DNA from: an uncultured Clostridium sp.
GTDB taxonomy: Bacteria; Bacillota; Clostridia; Lachnospirales; Lachnospiraceae
NCBI GenBank assembly: GCA_947178445.1
Contig: CAMWYJ010000004.1
Span: 1 to 64,000 of the forward strand
DNA length: 64,000 nucleotides
Reading direction: 5' to 3'
A program made the translations under genes and the position numbers. Below are positions 34,601-42,190 of this stretch, piece after piece. The stretch's first letter is position 1; every line of letters starts with the position of its first letter. The notes under the pieces are model-generated. The model was not told the origin of the DNA. It did not search any database and worked only from the letters and a program-made list of their open reading frames with translations.

Positions 34601-34636
34601 ATATTTGTTGTGATGAAAAAAAGAAAAGAACAATAG
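28622..34636 (+). CDS. Giant surface protein with Ig-like repeats and C-terminal anchor (2004 aa)
   Basis: A signal peptide (residues 1-32) leads to a very long extracellular region. Near residue 560-650 is a YDG-type module (KTYDGNDEF ... NAGTYKKI). From about residue 1400 onward three or more copies of a bacterial Ig-like unit recur, marked by GxYYNxxVTAxxTIxExN(L/F), then DxAGN and a TxPxVDV start. A single transmembrane segment near the C-terminus (about 1975-1998) and a basic KKRKEQ end place the C-terminus in the cytosol. It probably extends far beyond the cell wall. Its place between the kinase operon and EssC suggests a structural or adhesive partner; EsaA is absent, so it might act in its place, but there is no sequence support for homology. 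Confidence 0.68.
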   Translation: MVYKMMMKRITAWILAICMIVLNSPLSNMKVRAEGATTVLEYKLKAQIALGTGSNEKVYSVPDSYITEVLTNDETRVAVKGDGNVFKLEPKKSYICKIEGPELAEHEVEFETMEDAGNILISADKSKVKDSGKSVIVKKDSEISYDDELGMDWILTTSDTDCIQIVDNKIKGVNKGTATVKCTAAKDSSVNKTITVITTAEGITAEGIFSMVYKVENEVWDDVDNSGITVKGADGTITPDDKGRYLLQWGESYTYTVKDKLGFVDKTAPLTVPQQNEGEVPIILEPVKPVFVLEGKNIFDSGTKIKKNEKSIHVSCSNYSSLFQPEKWGIKLNENIGDSQQPAIEITASRNEINTDYSTPKVQVLYNGKAIETKNLNTFDNYELEYSIGGVKLKTKIDVAYMDDLEKETGADSLKANQNYNVKSVKAAGMTDYICSGNETITPKYTEQNISVVLDGKVTLVEPKIQIAGLENKDGVYEGLYGTNVTLSINNMDSLLNGGTDGWIWSCKDDSGNWMSVEDGKLNFRGKADSEYTLKCCFGTLDNDTGLQLRVKKIKVSFADNAKLSNISKTYDGNDEFEFTYTINDEIFLNQDKKSIDCGNQITLTGIALDKDGNGAVNAGTYKKIRITDAKVTSDDVIESEAFDTSALVGKEQECNARISKLDTAVTFKNQTIIVQYMREKINRKETGERITFSIVDDPDSEYTEDEKRNLYDILFDYMDASMSIKDNKCILSEVVYGEENPNVQYTLDTLSDDNGKKYLKYNLGRQEFSNIDEMDKKISLSQEQNGINQVLTEDKKWINTNVLYATFNEAGKVESYDEYYDTFQFEKVTLNKNGEICSQIGSKLEENLKPSQLSGEKDNEYYSIVISNKKDKTSDVSAIAMFIRIVSEKNRDKVYETTIMGNDGVTYSIVNLYMDITGDAVEFGDSLKGIKVDTESKLEELAMKTAYMETGEKIPVIITDSYSDIQAVDYKFVEIDPNDDKWVANLEEQENSHAGWLAAKAKDRQEIELKPDLTDGDYVMFVRVRDKVGNVSTYVSHGFAIDNKPPELKFYLDDEEVKEKGLSDGIYKNQTQQVTIEAIEPNIKSGGVIVDIAATNHVGEIIPIQLDSKKIQAEIEDSKKSVFQIKADANYTIHVSVVDCQGRNTTKDYIFTIDTTPPEKGLISIRGFLSEIAENSKKGKIQVKIEEFVKSWNHFVELAYTVFLKDTAEVTMVAEDSISDVDILYFMSDKEYTEAQLGKIGESEWKIYDSEEPPKTKINDRAFFYMKVVDRAGNTSYFNTKGIITDTKAPIVETKISGRVNKNGFYNGDVKISVNVNETTGSVQNGVSGLQYVGYRVESNGKITETKAIIDNPIDKDMDTEKDIRTEKTFDIVLDAAKHNSNDVRVYITAIDNAGNVNQEEGTPIRLKIDSVSPVIDVAFDERRNGEYYNHTVTATVTIKERNLATKDVDLTVKSEHGGKAQIGKWSHSDNIGKSDDAVYTCHVTFDTDDDYEFFVDCKDKAGNKANKSFSDKFTLDKTVPVVDVTYNNRQLEENGYYNEAVTAIITITEHNFDAGKADIRVQAGEGASTLASGFHDNGDIHTMSVDLDRDGEYNLRIACVDEAGNEAEPYKGSTFHIDLTRPEIVIGNVKDQSANKDEVEPVITFIDENYDAEKAKITVRGENGGEISLDRLNIASRTVTKGEEFTLNFPKEEAVDDIYTLTAEMEDKAGNEVKDSIQFSVNRYGSVYTLGTETREWLTNGECSYIKEGKPVVIIETNVDEIIERSISYTTGEVSAETVEVKEVTDCSDEEKINGTYYESKELDNGNGWHQYQYTISEESFSEEGKYSIQIDSKDKADNHAGSMSSRHKEGSLEILFAVDQTAPSAVITGTENKRVYKEAEHTVLLDVQDNIALDEVVVYLNNKEYAKYKAEEIAKLKDGLIPVEVKEAITTQTIQLRAVDMAGNILGEKTTGEYDKEFEDFHILVTQNVFIQLLHTYWLIVVLGMVGVGLIFVVMKKRKEQ

Positions 34637-34656
34637 AAAAATAAGGAGATAAATAG

Positions 34657-35250
34657 ATGGATAAAATCATGGGTATTATATTTTCAAATGCAGCAATTTG
34701 TTGTTACGAAGGACTTATTCTAGGATTTGTATTTATTCGATTTATCAGGCTTAGAAAACAGAGAAAGCATATTGTGGAAATGAATACACAACAAAAGGAA
34801 AAAGCAAGAGAAGAAAAGCTGAATCAGTTATTGAAGAACAGGCTTTATCGGGGAAAAACTGATAAAGCCTTACAAAGTAATATTCCATATGAAGTAAGTT
34901 TTCATGAGGAAAGAACAGTTAATGATAAAAAGGATGATGGAATAGCAGTTCAGGTTATTGAAAAAGGAAAAATATCAACTCGTAAGTATATTATTTTTAT
35001 ATCGGATGTCATTACAATTGGGCAGGGTGGAGATAATGTGCTGATAATAAATGATTTAAAAGTAGCAAAGAATCAGTGTCGAATTACGAGAAAACTGAAC
35101 GAAATATATATTCAGACATTGGAAGAAACACATCCGGTAAAATTGCGGCGTAAACGTAGTGTAATGCAATTAACAAAAGATGCAGTGGCGTTACAGGATA
35201 ATGATTATATTGAATTAGGTGAAACGACATTAAATATACATTTTATGTGA
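34657..35250 (+). CDS. FHA-like domain membrane protein (197 aa)
   Basis: An N-terminal transmembrane segment (about residues 8-30), a basic coiled linker (about 30-70) and a C-terminal FHA-like domain (about 95-197: ISDVITIGQGGDNVLIINDLKVAKNQCRIT, in pieces, then DNDYIELGETTLNIHF). The usual SxxH of FHA is not clear, so phosphopeptide binding is uncertain. It lies 21 bp upstream of EssC and may be a membrane component of the secretion machine. I cannot link it to EssA. Confidence 0.6.
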   Translation: MDKIMGIIFSNAAICCYEGLILGFVFIRFIRLRKQRKHIVEMNTQQKEKAREEKLNQLLKNRLYRGKTDKALQSNIPYEVSFHEERTVNDKKDDGIAVQVIEKGKISTRKYIIFISDVITIGQGGDNVLIINDLKVAKNQCRITRKLNEIYIQTLEETHPVKLRRKRSVMQLTKDAVALQDNDYIELGETTLNIHFM

Positions 35251-35271
35251 TAAAGGGGAGAGAGGTAATAC

Positions 35272-38200
35272 ATGATAACGATTCTGTCAGTCTTTACAAG
35301 TACATCATTTAAAGAAATCAGATTACCGAATCTGGTTAATACAGATTATTTCTTTAAGTTACACAAAGACATATTTAATATCTCAAATGATATAGAGATA
35401 CACTTCGAAAATATTAATGGAACATGGAGGTTTGTGCAGGATTCACAATATTCTGTTTTGAAGGAAAATGAAAAATACGAAGGAAAAGCAGTGCAAAATC
35501 AGGATATTTTTCATATTTTAACAAAAGATTCCGAAAACATTACAATTATTGTCAGGGAAGTTCAATACTCCATATCAGTATTCAACAAATATGAGTTGGA
35601 AAATGTAGATGAAATTACAATTGGTAAAAATGATGAAATGGATATTTGTTATGATTATCAAGGAATGGTTTCCAGATTTCATGCAAGAATATTCAGAAAT
35701 CAAAATGGTAATTGGATGATTGAAAATAAAAGTGTGAATGGTATTTATGTGAATTCTACGCTTGTATGTGAAACCATGCCATTAGGTTTTGGAGACCTGA
35801 TCAGCTTCCTAGGTCTTCATATTATGATTCTTGGAAAGTGTATAGCGATTGACCAGGCAAATTATAAAATGAAGATTAATACCGACAAACTAAGATTGAT
35901 TCATATAAGTGATATTGCAATGGAATTGCAACCGGATCAGGAAAAGAAAAAACAAGGGATGAAATTATTACATCGAGCTCCGAGAAATATTGAAAAGATT
36001 GATGTGGAAAAGGTTGAGATAGAAACACCTCCGGATTTAAATACGGGTAAAAAGCAACCATTGATTATGACAATAGGTTCTTCTTTTACGATGATGATTC
36101 CGATGTTGATGGGCAGTTTGTTGATGATATATGCATCGAAAACTAGTGGAGGCAGCACTGGTATCTACATGTACTCAGGAGTAATTATGTCTGCATCTTC
36201 TGCAGTTATTGGTGTAATATGGGCGATTTTGGGAATTTATTTTCAGAAGAAGCAGGAGAAAGAAGAGAAGCTGCATCGATTTGAGGCATACAGCAACTAT
36301 CTGATGAAGCGTACAGAGATTGTTAAAGAAAAATATGAAAACAATATACGCTCACTGAACATCATGTATCAGAGTGCAGAGACTTGCGCTGGTTATGACG
36401 AATCAAATCAGGTACTATGGAATCGAAACTTTCGTCATCCTGATTTTTTATATTATCGTTTGGGATTGGGAGATATTCCCTTTCAGGCAACTATTGAAGT
36501 GCCGAAGGATAAATTTAAATTATATGAAGATGGGCTGGCTGAAAAACCAAAGTTTATTAAAGAAAATTATAAAACATTATATGGGGTTCCAGTAGGTGTG
36601 GATTTGTTAAAGCATCGCTTAATTGGTATGATTGGTGGTGAGAATCTGAGTGGTGCAATAGAGGTAGTTAAATTATTGGCAACTCAGATTGCAGCAAATA
36701 ATTGTTATACCGATGTGAAGATGGTATTTATTTATGATGGCAAAGACTCTGCAAATTTAGATAAATGGGACTATATAAAATGGTTTCCACATGTATGGTC
36801 GGAGGATAAAAAGTTAAGATATATTGCTGCTGATAAACAACAGGCAGGAGATGTTTTTTATAGTATGGCGAAGATGTTTCGTCAAAGAGAAGAGATGGGG
36901 TCAGCTAAGAAACCAGAAATTATACAAAAACCATATTTTATTATGTTTTTGATCAATCCTGAGATGATGGAAGGTGAATTGATATCAAAGTATGTGTTTG
37001 ATACGAATATGAATTATGGATTGTCTACTATTATTATAGCGGATTCTTATAGTGGTTTACCGAATGAATGTGAGTATATTATCCAGAATGATAAGAATTT
37101 TTGCGGAATATACGATGTTAAAAATAGTCAGGATGAAAGATTGAAGGTAGAATTTGATATAGTTTCTGACTTAAAGGTCGATGGTTTTGCCAAGCGGTTA
37201 TCGAATATCTATGTAAAAGAGACGGAGTCTGGAGGAGATATTCCTTCTAGCATTACTTTCTTTGAGATGTATGGTGTAAATAAATTATCTGATTTAAATG
37301 TACTTGATCGTTGGAGAAAGAATCGTACATATGACAATATTAAGGGTATGACTGGAGCCAAGGCGGGCGGAGTACCAAGTTACCTGGATGTACATGAAAA
37401 ATACCATGGTCCGCATGGATTGGTTGCAGGAACAACAGGTTCCGGTAAGAGTGAAACATTGCAGACATACATGCTGTCTTTAGCAGTAAATTATAGCCCG
37501 GATGATATTGGCTTTTTTATCATTGACTATAAAGGTGGTGGTATGGCGAATTTGTTTAATGGCCTGCCACATTTAATTGGACAGATTTCTAATTTGTCAG
37601 GAAATCAGGTTCATCGTGCTATGGTTTCCATTAAGAGTGAAAATCGCAGACGGCAGAGAATATTTACAGAAAATGGTGTAAATAATATTAACTTATATAC
37701 GAAACTGTATAAAAATAATGAGGTTACTCTTCCAGTTCCACATTTATTTATCATTATTGATGAGTTCGCAGAATTAAAGAGGGAAGAACCAGACTTTATG
37801 AAAGAGTTAGTCAGTGTAGCTCAGGTAGGACGGAGTCTTGGAGTACACTTGATTTTGGCAACTCAGAAGCCAAGCGGCACTGTAGATGATAATATCTGGA
37901 GTAACTCAAAGTTTCGTTTGTGTCTTCGTGTACAGGATAAACAGGATAGTAATGATATGTTACATAAGCCAGATGCTGCTTATATTATACAGGCGGGGCG
38001 CGCTTATTTGCAGGTTGGTAACGATGAAGTGTTTGAATTATTTCAGTCAGGATTTAGTGGTGCAACTTATACAGAGGATGATAGTGAAAGTAAGACAGAT
38101 ATTGCAAAATTAATTACTCTGAATGGTCGAATTGATATGACAGGTAGCTTTGCAAAGGCTTCGCAGAAAGAAAAAGCACAAATCGAATGGTTATCTGTGT

Positions 38201-40254
38201 TAGAAGCAAAGATGCTAGAATCATTAGAGCAGGAGCAGATAACATTAGAAGAGTGTATGCGAGTGAAGTCAAAACAACAAGCTGTTATTGATAACATTTA
38301 TACTTTTTTGGAAAGAGACTTGATAGAGTATCCAATTAGTGCATTTAACACAGCACGGTTAGAGGATTATATGGATTTGTATAATGGATGCAAGGAGGCA
38401 GAAAATATAGTGGAAACGATGTTGTCTCGTGCAGAACAAAACAACATCAAGCTTCCGCAGGCAAAAGACAAGACACAGCTAGATGCGGTAAAAGAATATC
38501 TTGGAAAGATTGCGAAAGAAAATGGTTATACCCATGAGCTACAGTTATGGATGCCCGTATTACCAACTCATTTGTACTTAAATGAATTTGAAGAATATAA
38601 CAATGAATGTTATAAGGAAGGTGTGTGGCCGGTTCCGGAAGATGAGTGGAATATTGAAATTGTCTTAGGTCTATACGATGATCCTCAAAATCAGACACAA
38701 ATGCCGATTAAAATGAATTTTACCGAAGGAGGGCATCATGCAATTTGTGGTATGGTAGTTAGTGGACGAAGTACATCATTACAGACCATTACTTATGCAT
38801 TAATTAATAAGTATACACCAGCGTATATAAATATTTATGCGATTGATTTTAGTAGCAAAATGATGACTGCATTTGAAAAAGCACCACATGTCGGTGGCGT
38901 AATGTATGAAGGCGATTATGAGAAAATTTCAAAGTTTTTCAATATGATTTTTACCATTTTAGAAGAACGCAAAAAATTGTTTCGTGGAGGTAATTATAGC
39001 CAATATGTGCAGGTAAATGGTGTTACTCTTCCTATGATTCTCATTATTATTGATAATATATCTGCTTTTAATGAGAAAACAGAGGAAGCATATGTGGATA
39101 ATTTGGTTACTCTTTCAAAGGAAGGGGTTAGTCATGGTATCTATATGTTAATATCTGGTGCAACAATTGGTTCGGCAGATATTCCATCTAGAGCAGCAGA
39201 GAATATAAAAACGTTCCTTACAACAGAGATGGCGGATAAATATGCATATGGAGATGTGTTGCATACGGTATCCTTTGATGTTGTACCGGAGTCTAATGTA
39301 AAAGGACGCGGATTGGCTTATTATGGGAACAGAATTTTGGAATATCAGACAGCACTTGCCTGTAAGGCAGAAGACGATTATCAGAGAATTAAGACGATTG
39401 ATATGCTTTGTGAGGATATGCGTGCCCATTGGAATAAGAAGCGTGCGCGTCCAATACCTGAGATACCTGAAAAACCGATATGGTCTGAGTTTAGTGAGTT
39501 AGAGGATTATGAGCGTGCACTGGAGGATAAGAGATATTTGCCGGTTGCGTACAATGCAGAAAATGCATCGGTTTACAGTGTTGATCTTAGTGATACATAT
39601 TGTTATCTGATTACTGGCTTACCACGTTCTGGTAAAAAGAATTATATGAAAGTTATGATTCAGTCAGCATTGCATCGTAATAACCAGATTTATGTATTTG
39701 ACAGTGAAGCAAGACCGTTGAAGATGTTTGAAGAGATAGAGGGGATTACTTATGCAACAGAAGAGATAGAGATATATAACAGTTTCACAAGTGTAATACC
39801 GGAATTTAAGAAAAGAAGTGAGATTAGAGCGCAAATGAGAGAGGAAGATGCGGAAGATATTGATATCTTTGAACGCATGTGTGAAGAAGAGGCAATTTAT
39901 TTCTTTATCTCTGATCTGGAGTGGTTTGTGAATTTGATATATGATGCAGAAGTGGATATGCGAGGCTTTTTGGAAAATATTCTGGAAAAGGGGAATTTGT
40001 TGAATATTTATTTTGTAGGAGCAATCAGCTTAGAAAATATATCTATGGTGGATTATCAGAAAATATTTGAGTTGTTTGTCGGATATAAGACAGGTATTCA
40101 CTTTGGAGGTAATGTGGGTGAAAATCGTATCTTCAATTTTGATGAAGTACCATATAAAGAACAGACTGTATTATATAAGGCAGGTACTGGTATGATTTCA
40201 AACAGATTAAATGGGAAAGTTTGCCAGATTATTGTTCCACTTGCAAGGAGGTAA
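35272..40254 (+). CDS. essC: EssC, FtsK/SpoIIIE-type ATPase of the type VII system
   Basis: A 1660-aa membrane ATPase, the motor of the secretion system. It starts with an EssC-type N-terminal domain and an FHA domain (about residues 105-190; SRFHARI and NKSVNGIYVNS), then two transmembrane segments (about 263-325). Three FtsK-like ATPase domains follow. D1 is canonical: GTTGSGKS at 720-727, IIIDEFAEL with Asp830-Glu831. D2 has GMVVSGRS at 1160-1167, with Arg for the P-loop Lys. D3 has GLPRSGKK at 1449-1456. That D1 is the competent domain agrees with known EssC. The layout and length match type VIIb proteins of Firmicutes. Confidence 0.9.
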   Translation: MITILSVFTSTSFKEIRLPNLVNTDYFFKLHKDIFNISNDIEIHFENINGTWRFVQDSQYSVLKENEKYEGKAVQNQDIFHILTKDSENITIIVREVQYSISVFNKYELENVDEITIGKNDEMDICYDYQGMVSRFHARIFRNQNGNWMIENKSVNGIYVNSTLVCETMPLGFGDLISFLGLHIMILGKCIAIDQANYKMKINTDKLRLIHISDIAMELQPDQEKKKQGMKLLHRAPRNIEKIDVEKVEIETPPDLNTGKKQPLIMTIGSSFTMMIPMLMGSLLMIYASKTSGGSTGIYMYSGVIMSASSAVIGVIWAILGIYFQKKQEKEEKLHRFEAYSNYLMKRTEIVKEKYENNIRSLNIMYQSAETCAGYDESNQVLWNRNFRHPDFLYYRLGLGDIPFQATIEVPKDKFKLYEDGLAEKPKFIKENYKTLYGVPVGVDLLKHRLIGMIGGENLSGAIEVVKLLATQIAANNCYTDVKMVFIYDGKDSANLDKWDYIKWFPHVWSEDKKLRYIAADKQQAGDVFYSMAKMFRQREEMGSAKKPEIIQKPYFIMFLINPEMMEGELISKYVFDTNMNYGLSTIIIADSYSGLPNECEYIIQNDKNFCGIYDVKNSQDERLKVEFDIVSDLKVDGFAKRLSNIYVKETESGGDIPSSITFFEMYGVNKLSDLNVLDRWRKNRTYDNIKGMTGAKAGGVPSYLDVHEKYHGPHGLVAGTTGSGKSETLQTYMLSLAVNYSPDDIGFFIIDYKGGGMANLFNGLPHLIGQISNLSGNQVHRAMVSIKSENRRRQRIFTENGVNNINLYTKLYKNNEVTLPVPHLFIIIDEFAELKREEPDFMKELVSVAQVGRSLGVHLILATQKPSGTVDDNIWSNSKFRLCLRVQDKQDSNDMLHKPDAAYIIQAGRAYLQVGNDEVFELFQSGFSGATYTEDDSESKTDIAKLITLNGRIDMTGSFAKASQKEKAQIEWLSVLEAKMLESLEQEQITLEECMRVKSKQQAVIDNIYTFLERDLIEYPISAFNTARLEDYMDLYNGCKEAENIVETMLSRAEQNNIKLPQAKDKTQLDAVKEYLGKIAKENGYTHELQLWMPVLPTHLYLNEFEEYNNECYKEGVWPVPEDEWNIEIVLGLYDDPQNQTQMPIKMNFTEGGHHAICGMVVSGRSTSLQTITYALINKYTPAYINIYAIDFSSKMMTAFEKAPHVGGVMYEGDYEKISKFFNMIFTILEERKKLFRGGNYSQYVQVNGVTLPMILIIIDNISAFNEKTEEAYVDNLVTLSKEGVSHGIYMLISGATIGSADIPSRAAENIKTFLTTEMADKYAYGDVLHTVSFDVVPESNVKGRGLAYYGNRILEYQTALACKAEDDYQRIKTIDMLCEDMRAHWNKKRARPIPEIPEKPIWSEFSELEDYERALEDKRYLPVAYNAENASVYSVDLSDTYCYLITGLPRSGKKNYMKVMIQSALHRNNQIYVFDSEARPLKMFEEIEGITYATEEIEIYNSFTSVIPEFKKRSEIRAQMREEDAEDIDIFERMCEEEAIYFFISDLEWFVNLIYDAEVDMRGFLENILEKGNLLNIYFVGAISLENISMVDYQKIFELFVGYKTGIHFGGNVGENRIFNFDEVPYKEQTVLYKAGTGMISNRLNGKVCQIIVPLARR

Positions 40255-40259
40255 TTACG

Positions 40260-40973
40260 ATGATTTCCATGCTTATTTATAGTTGTAAGCAGGACGAAAT
40301 TGAATTATTGCAAGAGATATCTAAGGATGTTTTGGCATTTCAAAGTGAAGAGCATTTAGACATTGTTTCATTTCATACTCCGGAAGCAGTTATCTTGGAA
40401 AATTTTGAAAATATTGATGTGGCATATATTGATATCACAGATGAGTATGGCTTGCAGATTGCAAAAAAATTGAGAGCTGAGTTTCCTAATGTAGAAATAA
40501 TGATTATATCGGATCAAACGATTTCTCCACTGGTATATATGACTCCAAATGTGCGGGCAGCATCATTGTTGCTAAAACCGTTAGAATACGGAATGATTAA
40601 AAACGGAATTCGTGAATTGTTTGATTCATGGGAACCACAGAAAAATGCAAAGGAAGAAGTATTTTCTTTTGAGGATGAGGACGGGTATAGAAGAATACCA
40701 TACTCACAAATTCTTTATGTTGAGGCTCGTAATCGAAGAGTATACATCCGAATTAAAAGTAAGGAATATGGAATCTATGGGTCATTGGATGCGTTGGAGA
40801 GAGTGTTGCCAGAGCAGTTTAAACGATGTCACAGGAGTTACATTGTAAATATTTCAAGCATTGCTAAAGTATGGTATTCAAAGAATAGCATTTTACTAAA
40901 AAATGAGGAACAGATACCTTTATCAAGAAGCTGTAAGGCGGTTATGAGGGAGGTAATGAAAAATGATATCTAA
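40260..40973 (+). CDS. LytTR-family response regulator, orphan
   Basis: A 237-aa protein with a receiver-like domain (residues 1-115) and a C-terminal LytTR DNA-binding domain (about 138-235: FSFEDEDGYRRIPYSQILYVEARN, RCHRSYIVN, IPLSRSCKAVMREV). I use ATG 40260 after AAGGAGG. Asp58 (YIDIT) is the candidate phospho-acceptor and Lys106 (LLLKP) is kept, but the two acidic residues normally at the end of strand 1 are missing (SCKQDE in their place), so phosphorylation is doubtful. No histidine kinase lies in the window. LytTR proteins bind pairs of direct repeats; candidates occur at 8603, 14851 and 41935. It sits between EssC and EsaB. Confidence 0.82.
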   Translation: MISMLIYSCKQDEIELLQEISKDVLAFQSEEHLDIVSFHTPEAVILENFENIDVAYIDITDEYGLQIAKKLRAEFPNVEIMIISDQTISPLVYMTPNVRAASLLLKPLEYGMIKNGIRELFDSWEPQKNAKEEVFSFEDEDGYRRIPYSQILYVEARNRRVYIRIKSKEYGIYGSLDALERVLPEQFKRCHRSYIVNISSIAKVWYSKNSILLKNEEQIPLSRSCKAVMREVMKNDI

Positions 40974-41661
40974 TGTAAATAATGTGTATATTTTAACACC
41001 TATAGAATTAACAGTGATCGCAGCAGCAAAGAATATAAGGGGAATACTCAGTATTCAGAACACAGGGAAAGCAGTTGATGAGACGGCAGTTATTCAGGCG
41101 TTAAATCATTTGTACCAGCAGCAGTTTATTCTGAATGCAGAGGATGATGGTTTTGTGCTGGAAGCGGATTTGCAAAAATTGATAGTAGGAATTGAAGAGG
41201 CAAAATTCATAATATTGATCCGCCATTTCACAGATGATGCAGGGATGAAAATGATTTATGTTGGCAGGTATTTAGTGGCAGTAGAGCAAAGAAAGCGGAA
41301 CATGTCATCTGTTTGGATTTATGAGATTCCAAGAGAAGAACTGAGGGATTTTCTTGCGGAAGATATGCAGCAGAAAGCAAAATCTTATAGAAGCATATTA
41401 GATGAAAAACGATTGTTTTTTGAAGGAATTCAAAAGAAGCATATTCTGCAGGATGACGAGGCAGAAGCCATGGGCAATATCATTACGATGGTAGAGAAAA
41501 TAACACCGAAAAATAATAGTGTGAGCTGTCGCATGATTGTAAAGGATGAGAAAAAGTGGATTCAGTATATAAGGGGTGAGAAAGAAGTTAAGTATTCGGA
41601 AAAAGATTTTTTAAATAGTTTAGTAGAGATGATAGAGGAGGAGTTAAATGATATTAGTTGA
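40963..41661 (+). CDS. Unknown protein of the type VII locus (232 aa)
   Basis: Soluble protein with no signal peptide or transmembrane segment. The first 80 residues look like a small alpha/beta winged-helix-like domain, and the rest a mixed alpha/beta domain with a basic centre. It overlaps the LytTR gene by 11 bp and the EsaB gene by 14 bp, so it is probably translated together with both. I do not recognise the family. By position it could be a secretion chaperone, comparable in role with EspG of actinobacteria or EsaE, but I cannot show similarity. Confidence 0.5.
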   Translation: MISNVNNVYILTPIELTVIAAAKNIRGILSIQNTGKAVDETAVIQALNHLYQQQFILNAEDDGFVLEADLQKLIVGIEEAKFIILIRHFTDDAGMKMIYVGRYLVAVEQRKRNMSSVWIYEIPREELRDFLAEDMQQKAKSYRSILDEKRLFFEGIQKKHILQDDEAEAMGNIITMVEKITPKNNSVSCRMIVKDEKKWIQYIRGEKEVKYSEKDFLNSLVEMIEEELNDIS

Positions 41662-41896
41662 TGTATATATTCCGTCACTAGATGCAACTTTTGATTTTCG
41701 GCTTGACGAGACTGCAAAGGTTGTAAATGTTGTGCAGGAAATTAGTGAGATGATGTGTAAAAAATATAAAACGGAGTTAAACCAGAAATCGGAAGAGTTT
41801 TTTTTGTGTTCTGCAGAGCAGGGAACGATTCTAAATGGTGACTCTACGCTAGAGGATAATGGGATTGTCAATGGATGTCGGCTGTTTATGGTGTAG
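41648..41896 (+). CDS. esaB: EsaB/YukD ubiquitin-like protein
   Basis: An 82-aa protein with the beta-grasp ubiquitin-like layout of the YukD/EsaB family: a first strand ILVDVYIPSL, then a strand pair, a helix (EISEMMCKKYK) and the final strands ILNGDSTLEDNGIVNGCRLFMV, closing with a hydrophobic end. YukD/EsaB is a cytosolic core component or regulator of type VIIb secretion, needed for export in B. subtilis and S. aureus. It ends the EssC operon, overlapping the preceding unknown gene by 14 bp. Confidence 0.72.
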   Translation: MILVDVYIPSLDATFDFRLDETAKVVNVVQEISEMMCKKYKTELNQKSEEFFLCSAEQGTILNGDSTLEDNGIVNGCRLFMV

Positions 41897-41934
41897 GGCA
41901 GTATTGCAGAGGGGGAAGGTGGATATTGAACAAA

Positions 41935-41988
41935 ACCGGCCATTTGGTCCCCAAAACTACATAAGCTTAAAAGTATGGTATATATAAT
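41935..41988 (+). promoter_or_regulatory. Degenerate third copy of the direct-repeat promoter
   Basis: ACCGGCCATTTGGTCC starts at 41935, aligns with the second repeat of the other two promoters, and is followed by CCAAAACTACATAAGCTTAA then AAGTATGGTATATATAAT, which line up with the matching stretch of the 14851 promoter allowing one indel. A -10-like TATAAT lies at 41983. The first repeat is not clear. It precedes a decayed effector fragment. Confidence 0.5.
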
Positions 41989-42190
41989 GACGAAAATGCT
42001 TTATTAATATATTCCTCTGAAAGTGCAGGAGCGGACGAGCAGACGGATGATGATTCTTATCTTCAAAATGTGATTCAGCAGGCTATAGGGGGCAATTATA
42101 TTTTAGTACCATGATGTATATTAAAGCGATTTTGGAGATGTTTTCCCATCGTTGATAGGGTTCTCATTCAATAAGACTAAAAAAGAAATA
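41989..42190 (+). pseudogene. Decayed third effector/membrane-partner module
   Basis: After the degenerate promoter, a frame reads an acidic segment similar in character to the linker of the effector-like proteins. From about 42097 to 42187 the DNA is clearly homologous to 14102-14192 inside the membrane-partner gene at 13881 (TATTTTAGTACCATGATGTA is shared exactly), with a 1-bp deletion and other changes that break the frame. It shows that effector modules once existed on both sides of the secretion core. Between 42190 and 42388 I see nothing else. Confidence 0.65.
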
